This document shows, one piece after another, positions 1-8,522 of a stretch of 64,000 nucleotides of DNA; within the stretch, counting starts at the first letter, position 1, and every line of letters begins with the position of its first letter. The DNA comes from Kitasatospora sp. MAP12-44 (GTDB taxonomy: Bacteria; Actinomycetota; Actinomycetes; Streptomycetales; Streptomycetaceae), in assembly GCF_029892095.1 (NCBI RefSeq), contig NZ_JARZAE010000004.1:4092001-4156000 (forward strand). Reading direction: 5' to 3'. The notes beneath the pieces were generated by a model. The model had not been told where the DNA came from. It saw nothing but the letters and a program-made list of their open reading frames with translations, and did not search any database. The position numbers and the translations under genes were made by a program.

Positions 1-477
1 CGCGGCGCGCAGTTGCTGCAGGCCGCGTGAGGCGAGGCGCTTGACGTTGCCCACCGAGCAGCCGAGCGTCTGCGCCGCCTCCTGTTCGGTCAGCCCGACG
101 TAGTGCCGGAGCACCACCGTGGCCCGGGTGCGCGGGGCGAGTTCGGCCAGCGCCCGGCGCAGCAGGTCGCGGTCGTCGATCGCGGCCGATGCCCCGTCCT
201 GGCCGGTCTCCGGCAGGCGCAGCATCAAGATCTCCTGGAACCTGCGCCGACGCACACTGCTGATGTGCGCGTTGACGATCGCGGTCCGCACGTAGGCCTC
301 CTCTCTGCCGTCGGACCTGGCCCGGTCCCAGTGGCGGTAGCAGTTCGCCAGCGCGGTCTGCAGCAGGTCCTCGGCCAGCCCGCGGTCGTTGGTGAGCAGC
401 CGGCACATGCGCAGCAGCGCCGGAGAGCGGGCCAGCACGAACTCCTCGAACAGTGCTTCTCTCTCGCTCTGCTGCAC
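1..477 (-). CDS. SigE-type ECF RNA polymerase sigma factor, C-terminus cut by window edge
   Basis: The reverse strand is open from a GTG at 477 to the window edge, about 159 residues. It reads as a group IV sigma factor: region 2 contains LLTNDRGLAEDLLQTAL followed by CYRHWDRAR, and region 4 has the helix-turn-helix LRHYVGLTEQEAAQTLGC followed by SVGNVKRLASRGL. GAGGAG lies 4 nt before the GTG, which decides the start. Such proteins direct RNA polymerase to a small set of promoters; no anti-sigma gene is visible because the downstream side lies outside the window. It is divergent from the dioxygenase gene, sharing a 187-nt upstream gap. The family call is firm; the target genes are unknown. 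Confidence 0.85.
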   Translation of the reverse strand, partial: MQQSEREALFEEFVLARSPALLRMCRLLTNDRGLAEDLLQTALANCYRHWDRARSDGREEAYVRTAIVNAHISSVRRRRFQEILMLRLPETGQDGASAAIDDRDLLRRALAELAPRTRATVVLRHYVGLTEQEAAQTLGCSVGNVKRLASRGLQQLRAA

Positions 478-664
478 GCCGCTCCTCAGGTTTCAGAAAC
501 GGCGGAGTCTATTCCACTTGCCGCATTCCTCCAGAAACGCGAGTTCTGGCCGGCAGGTTGTACTCGTTTCGTATGGCGGTCGTCACACCGGACGGATGTC
601 TACCGAGCGGATCGCGGCGGCGTTCAGAACCGGGCAAGAGAGCACCGCAACCTCAGGAGAGGTC

Positions 665-1561
665 ATGACCGTGATGGAGACGGCCGCCCCCGGCCGGCCG
701 ATGACCGACCAGCAGCGCGAGCGATTCGAGCGGGACGGCTACCTGGTGGTGCCGGGCGCGCTGGACGCCTTCGAGATCGCGCACTACTCGGACGCGTTGG
801 ACCGCCTCTACGCACGGGAGAGCGCCACGGGCCGGGTCTCGCCCCAGGGGGCGATGCACCGGCTGAGCGCGGTGGCCGCGATGCCGGAGGCGGTGGACCT
901 GATCGACCATCCGCGCACGTTCCCGCTGGTCTGGTCAGTGCTCGGCTGGAACGTGCACATCTACCACTCGCACCTGGACGTGCACCCGCCGATCCGGACG
1001 CCGAAGCCCTACCGCTTCGACTGGCACCAGGACGGCGGACGCCAGAACCGGGAGATCGAGACCAGCCCGCGCCCACGCCTGTCGGTGAAGGTCGCCTTCT
1101 GGCTCTCCGACCTGTCCGAGACCGGCCGCGGCAACTTCAAGGTCGTCCCGGGCAGCCACCTGACCGACCGGATCGACGGCCCGCCGAGCCGGGATGTCGA
1201 GTGGCCGGAGCCGCAGGGTGCCGTCGAGGTCGTCGCGAACCCGGGTGACGCCGTCTTCTTCGACCGAAGGCTGTGGCACACCCGGACCGACAACTACTCG
1301 AAGACCACCCGCAAGGGCATGTTCTTCGCCTACTCGCACCGCTGGTCCCACAACCGGGACGAGAACGACGCACTGCTCGCGGACGGGGTGTCCCGGGGCT
1401 TCTCCCCGGTCCAGCGCCAGCTGCTGGGCGCGCGGCTGGCCGCCCCGGGCGAGGTGCCCGGCGACCACCAGTGGGGGCACTACCCGGGCACCACTCCGCT
1501 GCATGGCCACCTCAGGGAGAACGGCTTCCTCACCTCGCAGTACCCGCCGCTCATGCCCTGA
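665..1561 (+). CDS. Phytanoyl-CoA dioxygenase (PhyH) family Fe(II)/2-oxoglutarate oxygenase
   Basis: A 298-residue cytoplasmic protein of the PhyH cupin family, which hydroxylates small molecules with Fe(II), O2 and 2-oxoglutarate. The metal triad is visible as WHQDGG (H121, D123) and a distal His in RRLWHTR (H205), with downstream basic residues suited to bind 2-oxoglutarate. The start is the ATG at 665, preceded by AGGAGAGG; upstream in-frame codons lack an SD and overlap the divergent sigma-factor start region. The substrate cannot be read from the sequence. The neighbours (sigma factor, secreted peptidase) give no pathway, so this may be a stand-alone enzyme. Confidence 0.8.
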   Translation: MTVMETAAPGRPMTDQQRERFERDGYLVVPGALDAFEIAHYSDALDRLYARESATGRVSPQGAMHRLSAVAAMPEAVDLIDHPRTFPLVWSVLGWNVHIYHSHLDVHPPIRTPKPYRFDWHQDGGRQNREIETSPRPRLSVKVAFWLSDLSETGRGNFKVVPGSHLTDRIDGPPSRDVEWPEPQGAVEVVANPGDAVFFDRRLWHTRTDNYSKTTRKGMFFAYSHRWSHNRDENDALLADGVSRGFSPVQRQLLGARLAAPGEVPGDHQWGHYPGTTPLHGHLRENGFLTSQYPPLMP

Positions 1562-1655
1562 CCTCCGGCAGGCCCGGATCCCTCCCCCGCCCCGCCTGAC
1601 CCGACCGACCCCGACCCACCGCCGGAACCCTCTGCCGCACCTGGAGTGTGAAACC

Positions 1656-3791
1656 TTGTCCGCACGCAAACCCCGTCCCGCCTCCCTCCGCCACCGCGCC
1701 GCGCGGAGGGCCACGCTGACGGCCGTCCTGGCTGCCACGGCGCTCTCGACCGGACTCACCGCGCCCAGCGCGCTGGCCGCCACCCCCGACCGGACCGGTC
1801 TGCCGTCCGCGGTCCCCGGTTGGATCAACGCCGGCGGCAGGTTCCAGGTCAAGGACATGGGGGCGGCGCCCGGCACCCAGACCATGACGCTGCGGGTCTA
1901 CCTGTCCGGGAACGATGCCGGGCTGGTCCAGGCCGCCCGGGAGGTCTCCACCCCGGGCAGCAGGTCCTACGCGCACTACCTGACGCCGAGCCAGTTCTCG
2001 CAGCGCTTCGGGGCGGGCAAGGAGCAGGTCGACACCGTCCGGAGCTGGCTGACCGGCTTCGGAATGAGCGTCACGGACGCCACCCCCCACTACCTCGCGG
2101 TCACCGCGACCGTCGACGAGGCGCAGCGGGCCTTCGACACCTCGTTGCACAGCTTCGCCCGCGCCCAGGGCTTTCCCATGAAGGGGTTCGCACCGGTCAG
2201 CGGCATCTCCGTCCCGGCGGCGCTGGGCAAGGACATCGTCACCGTCATCGGGCTCGACGCCCCGCCCGGCACCCACCCCGCGATCCCGACCCCCGACCCG
2301 ACCCCCACCCCGACCCCCGGCCCGACCCCCGGCCAGGCCCCCGACTCCGTTCCCGCCCAGGGCACGACGGGCGGCCCCCGCCACCAGGCGACCCCCGGGG
2401 CACCCGGTACCTCGGCCGCCGCGCCGACCGGGCAGGCCGGGCAGGCCTCCGCGGCCATGCCGCCCTGCTCGACCTACTGGGGCGAGAAGTCGTCGCCCAT
2501 CCCGGCCGTCAACGGACGGACCAGCGCCCCCGACGCGGTCTGCGGCTACACCCCGCAACAGATGCGCGACGCCTACGGCGTGACGAACAGCAAGTACACC
2601 GGCAAGGGCCGCACCGTCGCGGTCGTCCTGGACGGCGCGCTGCCCACCATGGAGGCCGATGCCGACCGCTTCTTCGCCGCCCACGGCGTCGCCGGGTTCG
2701 CCCCCGGCCAGTACAGCGAGAACCACGGGCCCGGCTTCCAGAACAGCTGCAACGGCAGCAGCGAACTCCCCGAGGAACCGCTGGACGTGGAGTCCGTCCA
2801 CCTCACCGCTCCGGACGCCAAGGTCGTCTACGTCGCCGCGGACTGCCAGGACAACACTCCCGACAGCCTGCAGCTCAACTTCCTGGACGCCGAGACCCGG
2901 ATCGTCGACCAGCACCTCGCGGACGTCTCCACCGACTCCTACAGCACGCAGGAAGGCGACTACGACCCCGCCATGATCGCCGCCTGGGACCTGACCTTCC
3001 AGCAGGGCGCCCTGGAGGGGATCAGCTTCGACTTCGACTCGGGCGACGCCGGCGACGGCGCCTCCGGCCAGTTCGCGGGCCTGCAGCCGGCGAGCGTGCT
3101 CTTCCCCGCCTCCGACCCGTGGGCGACCGCAGCCGGCGGCACCACCCTGGAGCTCGGCAAGGGCGACAAGGTGGTGGGTGAGTACGGCTGGGGCTTCGAC
3201 CGCACGCAGATCGACCCGCAGGGCACCGGCTACCTGACCCCGCCGCCCGGCGTGTTCCAGGAGGGCTCCACCGGCGGCCGCAGCGCCGCCATGGACCAGC
3301 CCTGGTACCAGCAGGGCGTGGTCCCCTCGGCACTGGCCACCGCGAACGGCACCGGCCCGGCCCACCGCGAGGTGCCGGACATCTCCGCCGACGCCGACGG
3401 CGCCACTGGCTGGCTGATCGGCTACACCGACCCCAGCACCCAGACCTACAGCGAGATGATCGGCGGCGGCACCAGCGGCTCGTCCCCGCTGATCGCCGGC
3501 CTGGAGGCGGACGCCGCGCAGGCCGCCGGCCACGCGCTCGGCTTCGCCAACCCGCTGCTCTACTCGCTGCGCGGCAAGCCCGCGATCCACGACGTCCTGC
3601 CCGCCCCGGCCGACCAGCCGCCGCTCGCGCTCGAACACCAGCCGAGCGGGACCCAGCCCGGCACCTTCGACACCTTCCTGGCCACCCTGGACCAGGACAG
3701 CAGTCTGCACACCACCCCGGGCTACGACGACGCGACCGGCCTCGGCTCGCTCACCCCGGACTTCGTCAAGTCCCTCGCCAAGAAGCGCTGA
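1656..3791 (+). CDS. Secreted S53 (sedolisin/kumamolisin) serine-carboxyl peptidase precursor
   Basis: A 711-residue exported protease. The TTG at 1656 is chosen because GGAG lies 9 nt upstream and it is followed at once by an Arg-rich n-region, a hydrophobic core and an ALA-A cleavage site near residue 41. Then come a pro-kumamolisin activation domain (about 60-205), a Pro/Thr linker (about 208-240), and the catalytic domain. S53 signatures are present: EEPLDVE holds the Glu/Asp pair, DFDSGDAGD the oxyanion Asp, and GGGTSGSSP the nucleophile Ser near residue 606. These enzymes mature by autocleavage at acidic pH. It lies 94 nt after the dioxygenase gene and may have its own promoter. Confidence 0.9.
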   Translation: MSARKPRPASLRHRAARRATLTAVLAATALSTGLTAPSALAATPDRTGLPSAVPGWINAGGRFQVKDMGAAPGTQTMTLRVYLSGNDAGLVQAAREVSTPGSRSYAHYLTPSQFSQRFGAGKEQVDTVRSWLTGFGMSVTDATPHYLAVTATVDEAQRAFDTSLHSFARAQGFPMKGFAPVSGISVPAALGKDIVTVIGLDAPPGTHPAIPTPDPTPTPTPGPTPGQAPDSVPAQGTTGGPRHQATPGAPGTSAAAPTGQAGQASAAMPPCSTYWGEKSSPIPAVNGRTSAPDAVCGYTPQQMRDAYGVTNSKYTGKGRTVAVVLDGALPTMEADADRFFAAHGVAGFAPGQYSENHGPGFQNSCNGSSELPEEPLDVESVHLTAPDAKVVYVAADCQDNTPDSLQLNFLDAETRIVDQHLADVSTDSYSTQEGDYDPAMIAAWDLTFQQGALEGISFDFDSGDAGDGASGQFAGLQPASVLFPASDPWATAAGGTTLELGKGDKVVGEYGWGFDRTQIDPQGTGYLTPPPGVFQEGSTGGRSAAMDQPWYQQGVVPSALATANGTGPAHREVPDISADADGATGWLIGYTDPSTQTYSEMIGGGTSGSSPLIAGLEADAAQAAGHALGFANPLLYSLRGKPAIHDVLPAPADQPPLALEHQPSGTQPGTFDTFLATLDQDSSLHTTPGYDDATGLGSLTPDFVKSLAKKR

Positions 3792-4250
3792 CCGACCACC
3801 ACACCGATGAGGTGATCCTGTGCCAGTGACACGGCAGAACACGGCGCACCGTGGTTGCAGTCCTGGTTGCATCCATCCGTGCTCGGCGCCGTTCACCACC
3901 CGGCAGCCCGGCCGCTCCTTCGCAGGCCAGGACGCCCACACCCGCCCCTGAACGGCCGGACGAACAGTTGGAAAGCGTATTGGGGGCAACCCCTCACGAG
4001 TTACGCAGCGCCACACGCCTGTTCAGGCGGGCATCGACGTCAAGAAGCGCGTATCGACGGCCACTCTCACCTGCTCCGCACCACGATCCGCCGTGGCGCA
4101 GGCATGGATACCCTCACCAGGAGCACCGACCGCGACACCGCGCTGGCAGTCCAGGTCGGCAGGGGCAGCGGGTCCCCGAATAATGTTCCAAGGGATGATT
4201 GCGTGGTGAAGGGATTGCCTGGAACGCCTCGGTGCGCTACGACACTGACG
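3792..4250. other. Non-coding gap before the heptamer array
   Basis: About 460 bases with no convincing gene. Short open frames here run on into the repeat array and have no ribosome site or recognisable product. An AT-richer patch around 4178-4190 contains TAATGT, a possible -10 element, but no clear -35 can be matched to it. If it is a promoter, the transcript of the downstream glycosyltransferase-like gene would include the whole repeat array in its leader. Confidence 0.4.
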
Positions 4251-4325
4251 CGAGCCGCGAGCCGCGAGCCGCGAGCCGCGAGCCGCGAGCCGCGAGCCGC
4301 GAGCCGCGAGCCGCGAGCCGCGAGC
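4251..4325. repeat. Perfect heptanucleotide tandem array, 10 x CGAGCCG
   Basis: Ten uninterrupted copies of CGAGCCG span 4251-4320, followed by a partial copy. The array ends 47 nt before the start codon of the glycosyltransferase-like gene at 4373, with a stop codon (TAG, 4338-4340) in one frame between them, so here it is leader or spacer DNA rather than coding for the protein. The unit differs at two positions from the CGGGCAG unit of the array at 8570-8730, which sits in the paralogous gene. Confidence 0.95.
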
Positions 4326-4352
4326 GCGGCTGACGGGTAGTGTGCGATTCTG

Positions 4353-4366
4353 CCTCCGGGCGGAGG
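4353..4366 (+). promoter_or_regulatory. Hairpin that can mask the ribosome binding site
   Basis: CCTCC (4353-4357) is followed by a GGGC loop and GGAGG (4362-4366). The second arm is the Shine-Dalgarno sequence of the ATG at 4373, so a short GC stem can hide it. The array upstream could change how easily this stem forms. This is seen in the sequence; regulation is inferred. Confidence 0.45.
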
Positions 4367-4372
4367 TACGCA

Positions 4373-6073
4373 ATGGAGCCTGACGGACACATTCTCGTCC
4401 CGGTAGGTCCCGAGGCCTGGCGATGGCGGACCTTCGACAGCACCAGGACCCTGGTGGTGGCGGCGCGGACGGTCACCTCACTCGTCCGCGTGCTGGACGT
4501 GCTTCCGGCCGTCGTCCATGACGACCCCAGGGTGGCAGTGGTCTTTGCCTACGACCCTTCGTCGGCGTTCAGCAACGGTGTGCTCGACCTCCTCGGGTCG
4601 CTCGGCTGCCGAACACTCCCCTGGTCCCAGCTGAAGGACATCAAACCCGATCTGCTGCTCTCGGCCAGCGAGAATATCGATGTGCCTGCGGGCGACTACC
4701 CCGTGCTGGTGCTGCCCCACGGGGTGGGCTTCCAGAAGCTGGTCCCGGACTCCGCGGGCCCCAGTACCCGGTTGTCGGGCCTGGTGCCGGACGAGCTGCT
4801 GGCGGCCGGCCGGGTCTGGCTCACCGTGTCGCACCCCGAGCAGGAGAGGCAGTTGGTGGCGGCCCAGCCGAGTACGGCCGGGCGGACGGTGCTGGTCGGC
4901 GACCCCTGCTTCGACCGGCTGCGGACGAGCAGCCGGTGGCGCGACAGGTACCGGGCGGCATTCGGAGTGTCGCAGGGGCAGCGGCTGGTGCTGCTGAGTT
5001 CAACCTGGGGTTCAGGCTCGCTCATCGCGAACAGGCCCGGCCTGCCAGCTGCACTGCTGGCACAGCTACCCGCCGACGAGTTCCGGGTGGCACTCGTACT
5101 GCACCCCAACGTCTGGTCGGGGCACGGCGCATGGCAGGTACGGAGCATGCTGCAGACGGCCGTGGAGGCCGGCCTGGTCGTCATCGATCCGACGAATGGC
5201 TGGCAGCAGGGGCTGGTGGCATCGGACCTGGTGATCGGGGACCACGGCTCGGTGACCCTGTACGGGGCCGCCATCGGCAGACCCGTCCTGCTCGGTGCGT
5301 TCGGCGCAGAGTCGGTACCGCAGACCGCCGGGTACGCGCTTCGCTCGGCAGCGGCCTGGCTGGCGACCGGGGTGGCGCTGCGGGCCCAGGTCGACGAAGC
5401 CATGGCGGGCCATCGACCGGACAGATTCGCCGAGATCTCCGAACGGGCGTTCGCCGATCCCGGCCATGCGCAGCCCAAGATCCGGCAGCTGGTCTACGAC
5501 CTGCTGGAGCTCACTGTCCCGGACGGCTCCGACAGGGGCACCCATATGTACCCTCCTCCGCCGCCGCCGGCAGGGAACCGCGTCACCTCCATGCTGGTGG
5601 AGACCACCACGGTCGGCGGTTCGGCGGAGCAGGTGTGCGTGGAGGTCCGTCGCTATCCGGCCGCAGTGGCAGAGGAGGGCGGCGAGCGGGACGGTGTGTT
5701 CTGGCACCTCGCCTGCGATGTGGACGAGCCCGACACCCGGCTCAGCGAGAGCGCCTCCGTACTGCTGCGCGGCGGGGCGGCGGTATCGCAGGAACTCGGG
5801 TTGAGCCGGATCGCCGACATGCTGGCCGACTTCCCCGGCGCCCAGCTCGCCGCGCTCGCGGCGGAGGACGGCTGTCTGCTGGGTCTTCGGGACGGTGGCG
5901 TGCTGATGGCAGCCGCGCCCACCGGCCCTCAGCCGGCCCCCGGGCTGGCGGCGGCGGGGGTCTACGCCTGTCTGCGGCTGGGCAGTCGGGCCTTCGACCC
6001 GGTCGGCTCCGTGCGGCTCCGATCCGGAGAGCACGAGCAGGAGCTGCGGCTGCGTCCGATCCTCCGCGCCTAG
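4373..6073 (+). CDS. Glycosyltransferase-like protein (CDP-glycerol transferase-like GT-B fold), copy A
   Basis: A 566-residue protein with no signal peptide. Start at ATG 4373 with GGAGG 6 nt upstream. The first ~370 residues look like a GT-B or CDP-glycerol glycerophosphotransferase-type fold: a Rossmann-like LVVAARTVTSLVRVLDVLP near residue 27, LPHGVGF near 115, STWGSGSL near 205, and DLVIGDHGSVTLYGAA near 287, like the nucleotide-sugar loop of such enzymes. The last ~160 residues are a beta-rich region I do not recognise. Its closest relative in the window is the protein at 8523-10367, with the same motif order. It is convergent with an NB-ARC/TPR gene 10 nt away. Substrate and role are unknown; catalytic activity is not established. 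Confidence 0.6.
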   Translation: MEPDGHILVPVGPEAWRWRTFDSTRTLVVAARTVTSLVRVLDVLPAVVHDDPRVAVVFAYDPSSAFSNGVLDLLGSLGCRTLPWSQLKDIKPDLLLSASENIDVPAGDYPVLVLPHGVGFQKLVPDSAGPSTRLSGLVPDELLAAGRVWLTVSHPEQERQLVAAQPSTAGRTVLVGDPCFDRLRTSSRWRDRYRAAFGVSQGQRLVLLSSTWGSGSLIANRPGLPAALLAQLPADEFRVALVLHPNVWSGHGAWQVRSMLQTAVEAGLVVIDPTNGWQQGLVASDLVIGDHGSVTLYGAAIGRPVLLGAFGAESVPQTAGYALRSAAAWLATGVALRAQVDEAMAGHRPDRFAEISERAFADPGHAQPKIRQLVYDLLELTVPDGSDRGTHMYPPPPPPAGNRVTSMLVETTTVGGSAEQVCVEVRRYPAAVAEEGGERDGVFWHLACDVDEPDTRLSESASVLLRGGAAVSQELGLSRIADMLADFPGAQLAALAAEDGCLLGLRDGGVLMAAAPTGPQPAPGLAAAGVYACLRLGSRAFDPVGSVRLRSGEHEQELRLRPILRA

Positions 6074-6083
6074 GGCTGGCCGG

Positions 6084-8273
6084 TCAGTCCGAGAGCCGGG
6101 ACCGGAGCTCCGCCGCACGGGGACTACCGCCGTCCTCGTAGATGGCCAGCGCCCGCCGCAGGCAGTCGCGGGCCTCCTCCGGGTCGGCCAGCAGGTCGGC
6201 CAGGTCCTCCAGCGCCTGTGCCTCGTAGTGGAATCCGCGGTGCTCGTGGAGCTCGTCGACGGCGTCGGTCAGCGCCGCAACGGCCGCTTCCCGCTCCCCG
6301 ACCCTCGCCTTGAGCCGGCCGAGTTCCACCAGGACCCGCGCCGCCATCCGTCCGTCCCCCAGGTGAAGGAACCCGTCGCGGGCAGCCGTCAGGTTCTCCC
6401 GAGCCGCGTCCTGACTGCCCGCCGCGCTGTACGCGCAGCCGAGGAAGTACTCCGCGATCGCCCGGCCGCGAGGCTCGTCGGCCTGGATGTTGATCGCCAG
6501 TGAGGTCCGATAGGCATGGACCGCCCGGGCCGGGTCATGCCGGTCCCAGTACCGTCCGAAGAACTCCTGCACCGATGCCTGCAGAACGAGGTGTCCGGCC
6601 CTGGCGGCGAGCCGTTCGGCCGCCTCCAGTTGGAGCCGGGCCTGCTCATCCCGGCCAAGGTCGAGCAGCGGCCTGGACAGCAGACTGCGGAGCCGGGCCT
6701 CGGCGGCGGCCTGCCCGTCCCTGGCGGCAGCCTGCGCGCCGAGTTCCAGCGATTCCCGCCAGTCAGCCAGGTGCCGGTGGTGCAGGAACAGCACGGTGAA
6801 CACCTCCGACAGCTGCCAGACCCGGCGATCGAAGCCGAACCGGGCGGCAGCACGGAGCACCGCGAGGATGTTGGATCGCTCGGCTTCCAGCCAGGCGATG
6901 GCGTCCCGTTCCGGATCCTCGGCCAGGGCGAACGGGTCGTGGCAGGCCGCTCGGCCGCCGTCGGGGGAGCCGATCACCTCGGCCACCACGGTGATCCGCA
7001 ACCGGTCGGCCCGGACCGCAAGGTCCGCAAGGACGGTGAGCGCGAGGTAGTGCCCAGTGACCCGTTCGACGATCAGCCGCTCTGTCTCCGGCGGGTCGGT
7101 AGTGCGGGCCGTTTCCAGCGCGTGCAACCGAATGAGGTCGTGCAGGCGGTAGCGGCCTTCGTCGGTGACGGTGAGCAGGCTCGCCGATTCGAGGATATCC
7201 AGCAGGCGCTGGGTCTCCTTCGTCGTCAGGCCCGAGGCGACCGAGGCAAGTGCGGTGTCGAAGGTCCGCCCTGGCAAGCAGCCGAGGACACGGAAGAGCC
7301 GGGCGACCTCCGGGGGCAGATCCCGGTAGGAGAGTTCGAGTGCTGCTGACACGGTGCGCTCCTCGTAGCCGGAGGAAACGGAGATACGGCTCAGCCGGCT
7401 CTGCTCATCGGTCAGCTCCGTGACGAGACCGGCGATGGTCAGCCGCCGGTGGGTCACCAGCCTGGCACCGACGATCAGCAGCGCGAGCGGCAAACCGCCA
7501 CACAGGTCGGCCAGTTCGGCCGCGGCTTCCGGCTCGGCGTCGATCCGCGACCGGCCGCACACTCGGACCAGCAGCTCGACGGCGCTCTGCCGGTCGAGCG
7601 TGTCCAGGGGCAGCAACGCAGCGCCGAGCATGGTGAATTCGCTCCGCTGCCAGTTGCTGGTGGCGAGGAGCGCGCTGCCGCGGCCCTGCGGTACGAGTGC
7701 TTCGACCTGGGCGGAGCGGGTCACATCATCGAGCACCACCAGCATCCGGCGGCCGCCGGACAGCGTCCGGTAGTGGCCCACCCGGTCCGCAAACGCGGTC
7801 GGCAGGTTCGCTTCGTTCACGCCCAGCGCCCGCAGGCACATCGCGACGGCCTCGGAGGTGTCCGCCCCGGGGCCGGCGCCGCGGAGTGCGGTGAAGTCGA
7901 TGAACAACTGCCCGTCGGGGAAAGCGTCCTGGTTGCGGTGGGCCCAGGTGTAGGCCACCGCGGTCTTGCCAATCCCCGGGAACCCGGTGAGGACACCCAT
8001 CGGGCAGCCTTCGGTGTGCTCCCCGCCGGGGACAAGTAATCCGTCGAGCTCAGCGAGCTCCGGAACCCGGTTCACGTACGTCCGGGGAGGACGGGGAACC
8101 TGGTCCGGTCTGCCGGGCACAGGGCCGACAACAAGGCTGGCGGCGGAGTGGTAGTTGAAGGTGATCCCACCATGCACCGTGCCTGCCTGCACGGATGGGC
8201 CGTGGACCGTGCCTGACAGGTCGTTGGTCGCGCCGGACTGCCCAGGGTTCGACCCGTCCTGTCCTGGGCTCAT
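6084..8273 (-). CDS. NB-ARC/TPR STAND ATPase, copy A
   Basis: A 729-residue signal-transduction ATPase. From the ATG at 8273 (AAAGG 7 nt upstream; a GTG at 8279 is too close to it), it has a short N-terminal tag with GTVHGPSVQAGTVHGGITF, then an NB-ARC domain: P-loop GFPGIGKTA (about 97-105), Walker B MLVVLDDV, CGGLPLAL, and an MHD-like RLHDLIRLHA. The C-terminal third is made of tetratricopeptide-like helices. STAND proteins of this plan sense a ligand through the repeats and oligomerise on ATP binding. No DNA-binding or enzymatic effector domain is visible, so it probably acts through a partner. It is convergent with glycosyltransferase-like copy A and divergent from copy B, with the hexamer array between. 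Confidence 0.85.
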   Translation of the reverse strand: MSPGQDGSNPGQSGATNDLSGTVHGPSVQAGTVHGGITFNYHSAASLVVGPVPGRPDQVPRPPRTYVNRVPELAELDGLLVPGGEHTEGCPMGVLTGFPGIGKTAVAYTWAHRNQDAFPDGQLFIDFTALRGAGPGADTSEAVAMCLRALGVNEANLPTAFADRVGHYRTLSGGRRMLVVLDDVTRSAQVEALVPQGRGSALLATSNWQRSEFTMLGAALLPLDTLDRQSAVELLVRVCGRSRIDAEPEAAAELADLCGGLPLALLIVGARLVTHRRLTIAGLVTELTDEQSRLSRISVSSGYEERTVSAALELSYRDLPPEVARLFRVLGCLPGRTFDTALASVASGLTTKETQRLLDILESASLLTVTDEGRYRLHDLIRLHALETARTTDPPETERLIVERVTGHYLALTVLADLAVRADRLRITVVAEVIGSPDGGRAACHDPFALAEDPERDAIAWLEAERSNILAVLRAAARFGFDRRVWQLSEVFTVLFLHHRHLADWRESLELGAQAAARDGQAAAEARLRSLLSRPLLDLGRDEQARLQLEAAERLAARAGHLVLQASVQEFFGRYWDRHDPARAVHAYRTSLAINIQADEPRGRAIAEYFLGCAYSAAGSQDAARENLTAARDGFLHLGDGRMAARVLVELGRLKARVGEREAAVAALTDAVDELHEHRGFHYEAQALEDLADLLADPEEARDCLRRALAIYEDGGSPRAAELRSRLSD

Positions 8274-8402
8274 GACCACGCCTTTCCGGCTCGCTGACCG
8301 ACAGCCACCGTACTGGACGTCGAAGCCCGAGGCAGCAGGTTCGCGCGTGTCTGTCCGTACTACACCGATACCGCACTACGCCGATACCGCGACAGCTCGG
8401 CT

Positions 8403-8455
<53 letters not shown>

Positions 8456-8522
8456 CGCCGGCAGTTTGCCGGTACGATCGCCGTCATGCCGCAGGAGGCC
8501 CGCAACAATTCGCCCCAGAACG

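Noticed and set aside
1551..4016. Very long open frame antisense to the S53 peptidase gene
   Set aside because: High GC content makes antisense frames long; it has low-complexity Gly/Val/Arg sequence, no SD, no domain, and overlaps a gene with clear catalytic motifs.
3855..4340. Open frame that runs through the CGAGCCG array before glycosyltransferase-like copy A
   Set aside because: No SD, no family, and its codons outside the array do not show coding bias; the stop at 4340 lies before the real gene start at 4373.
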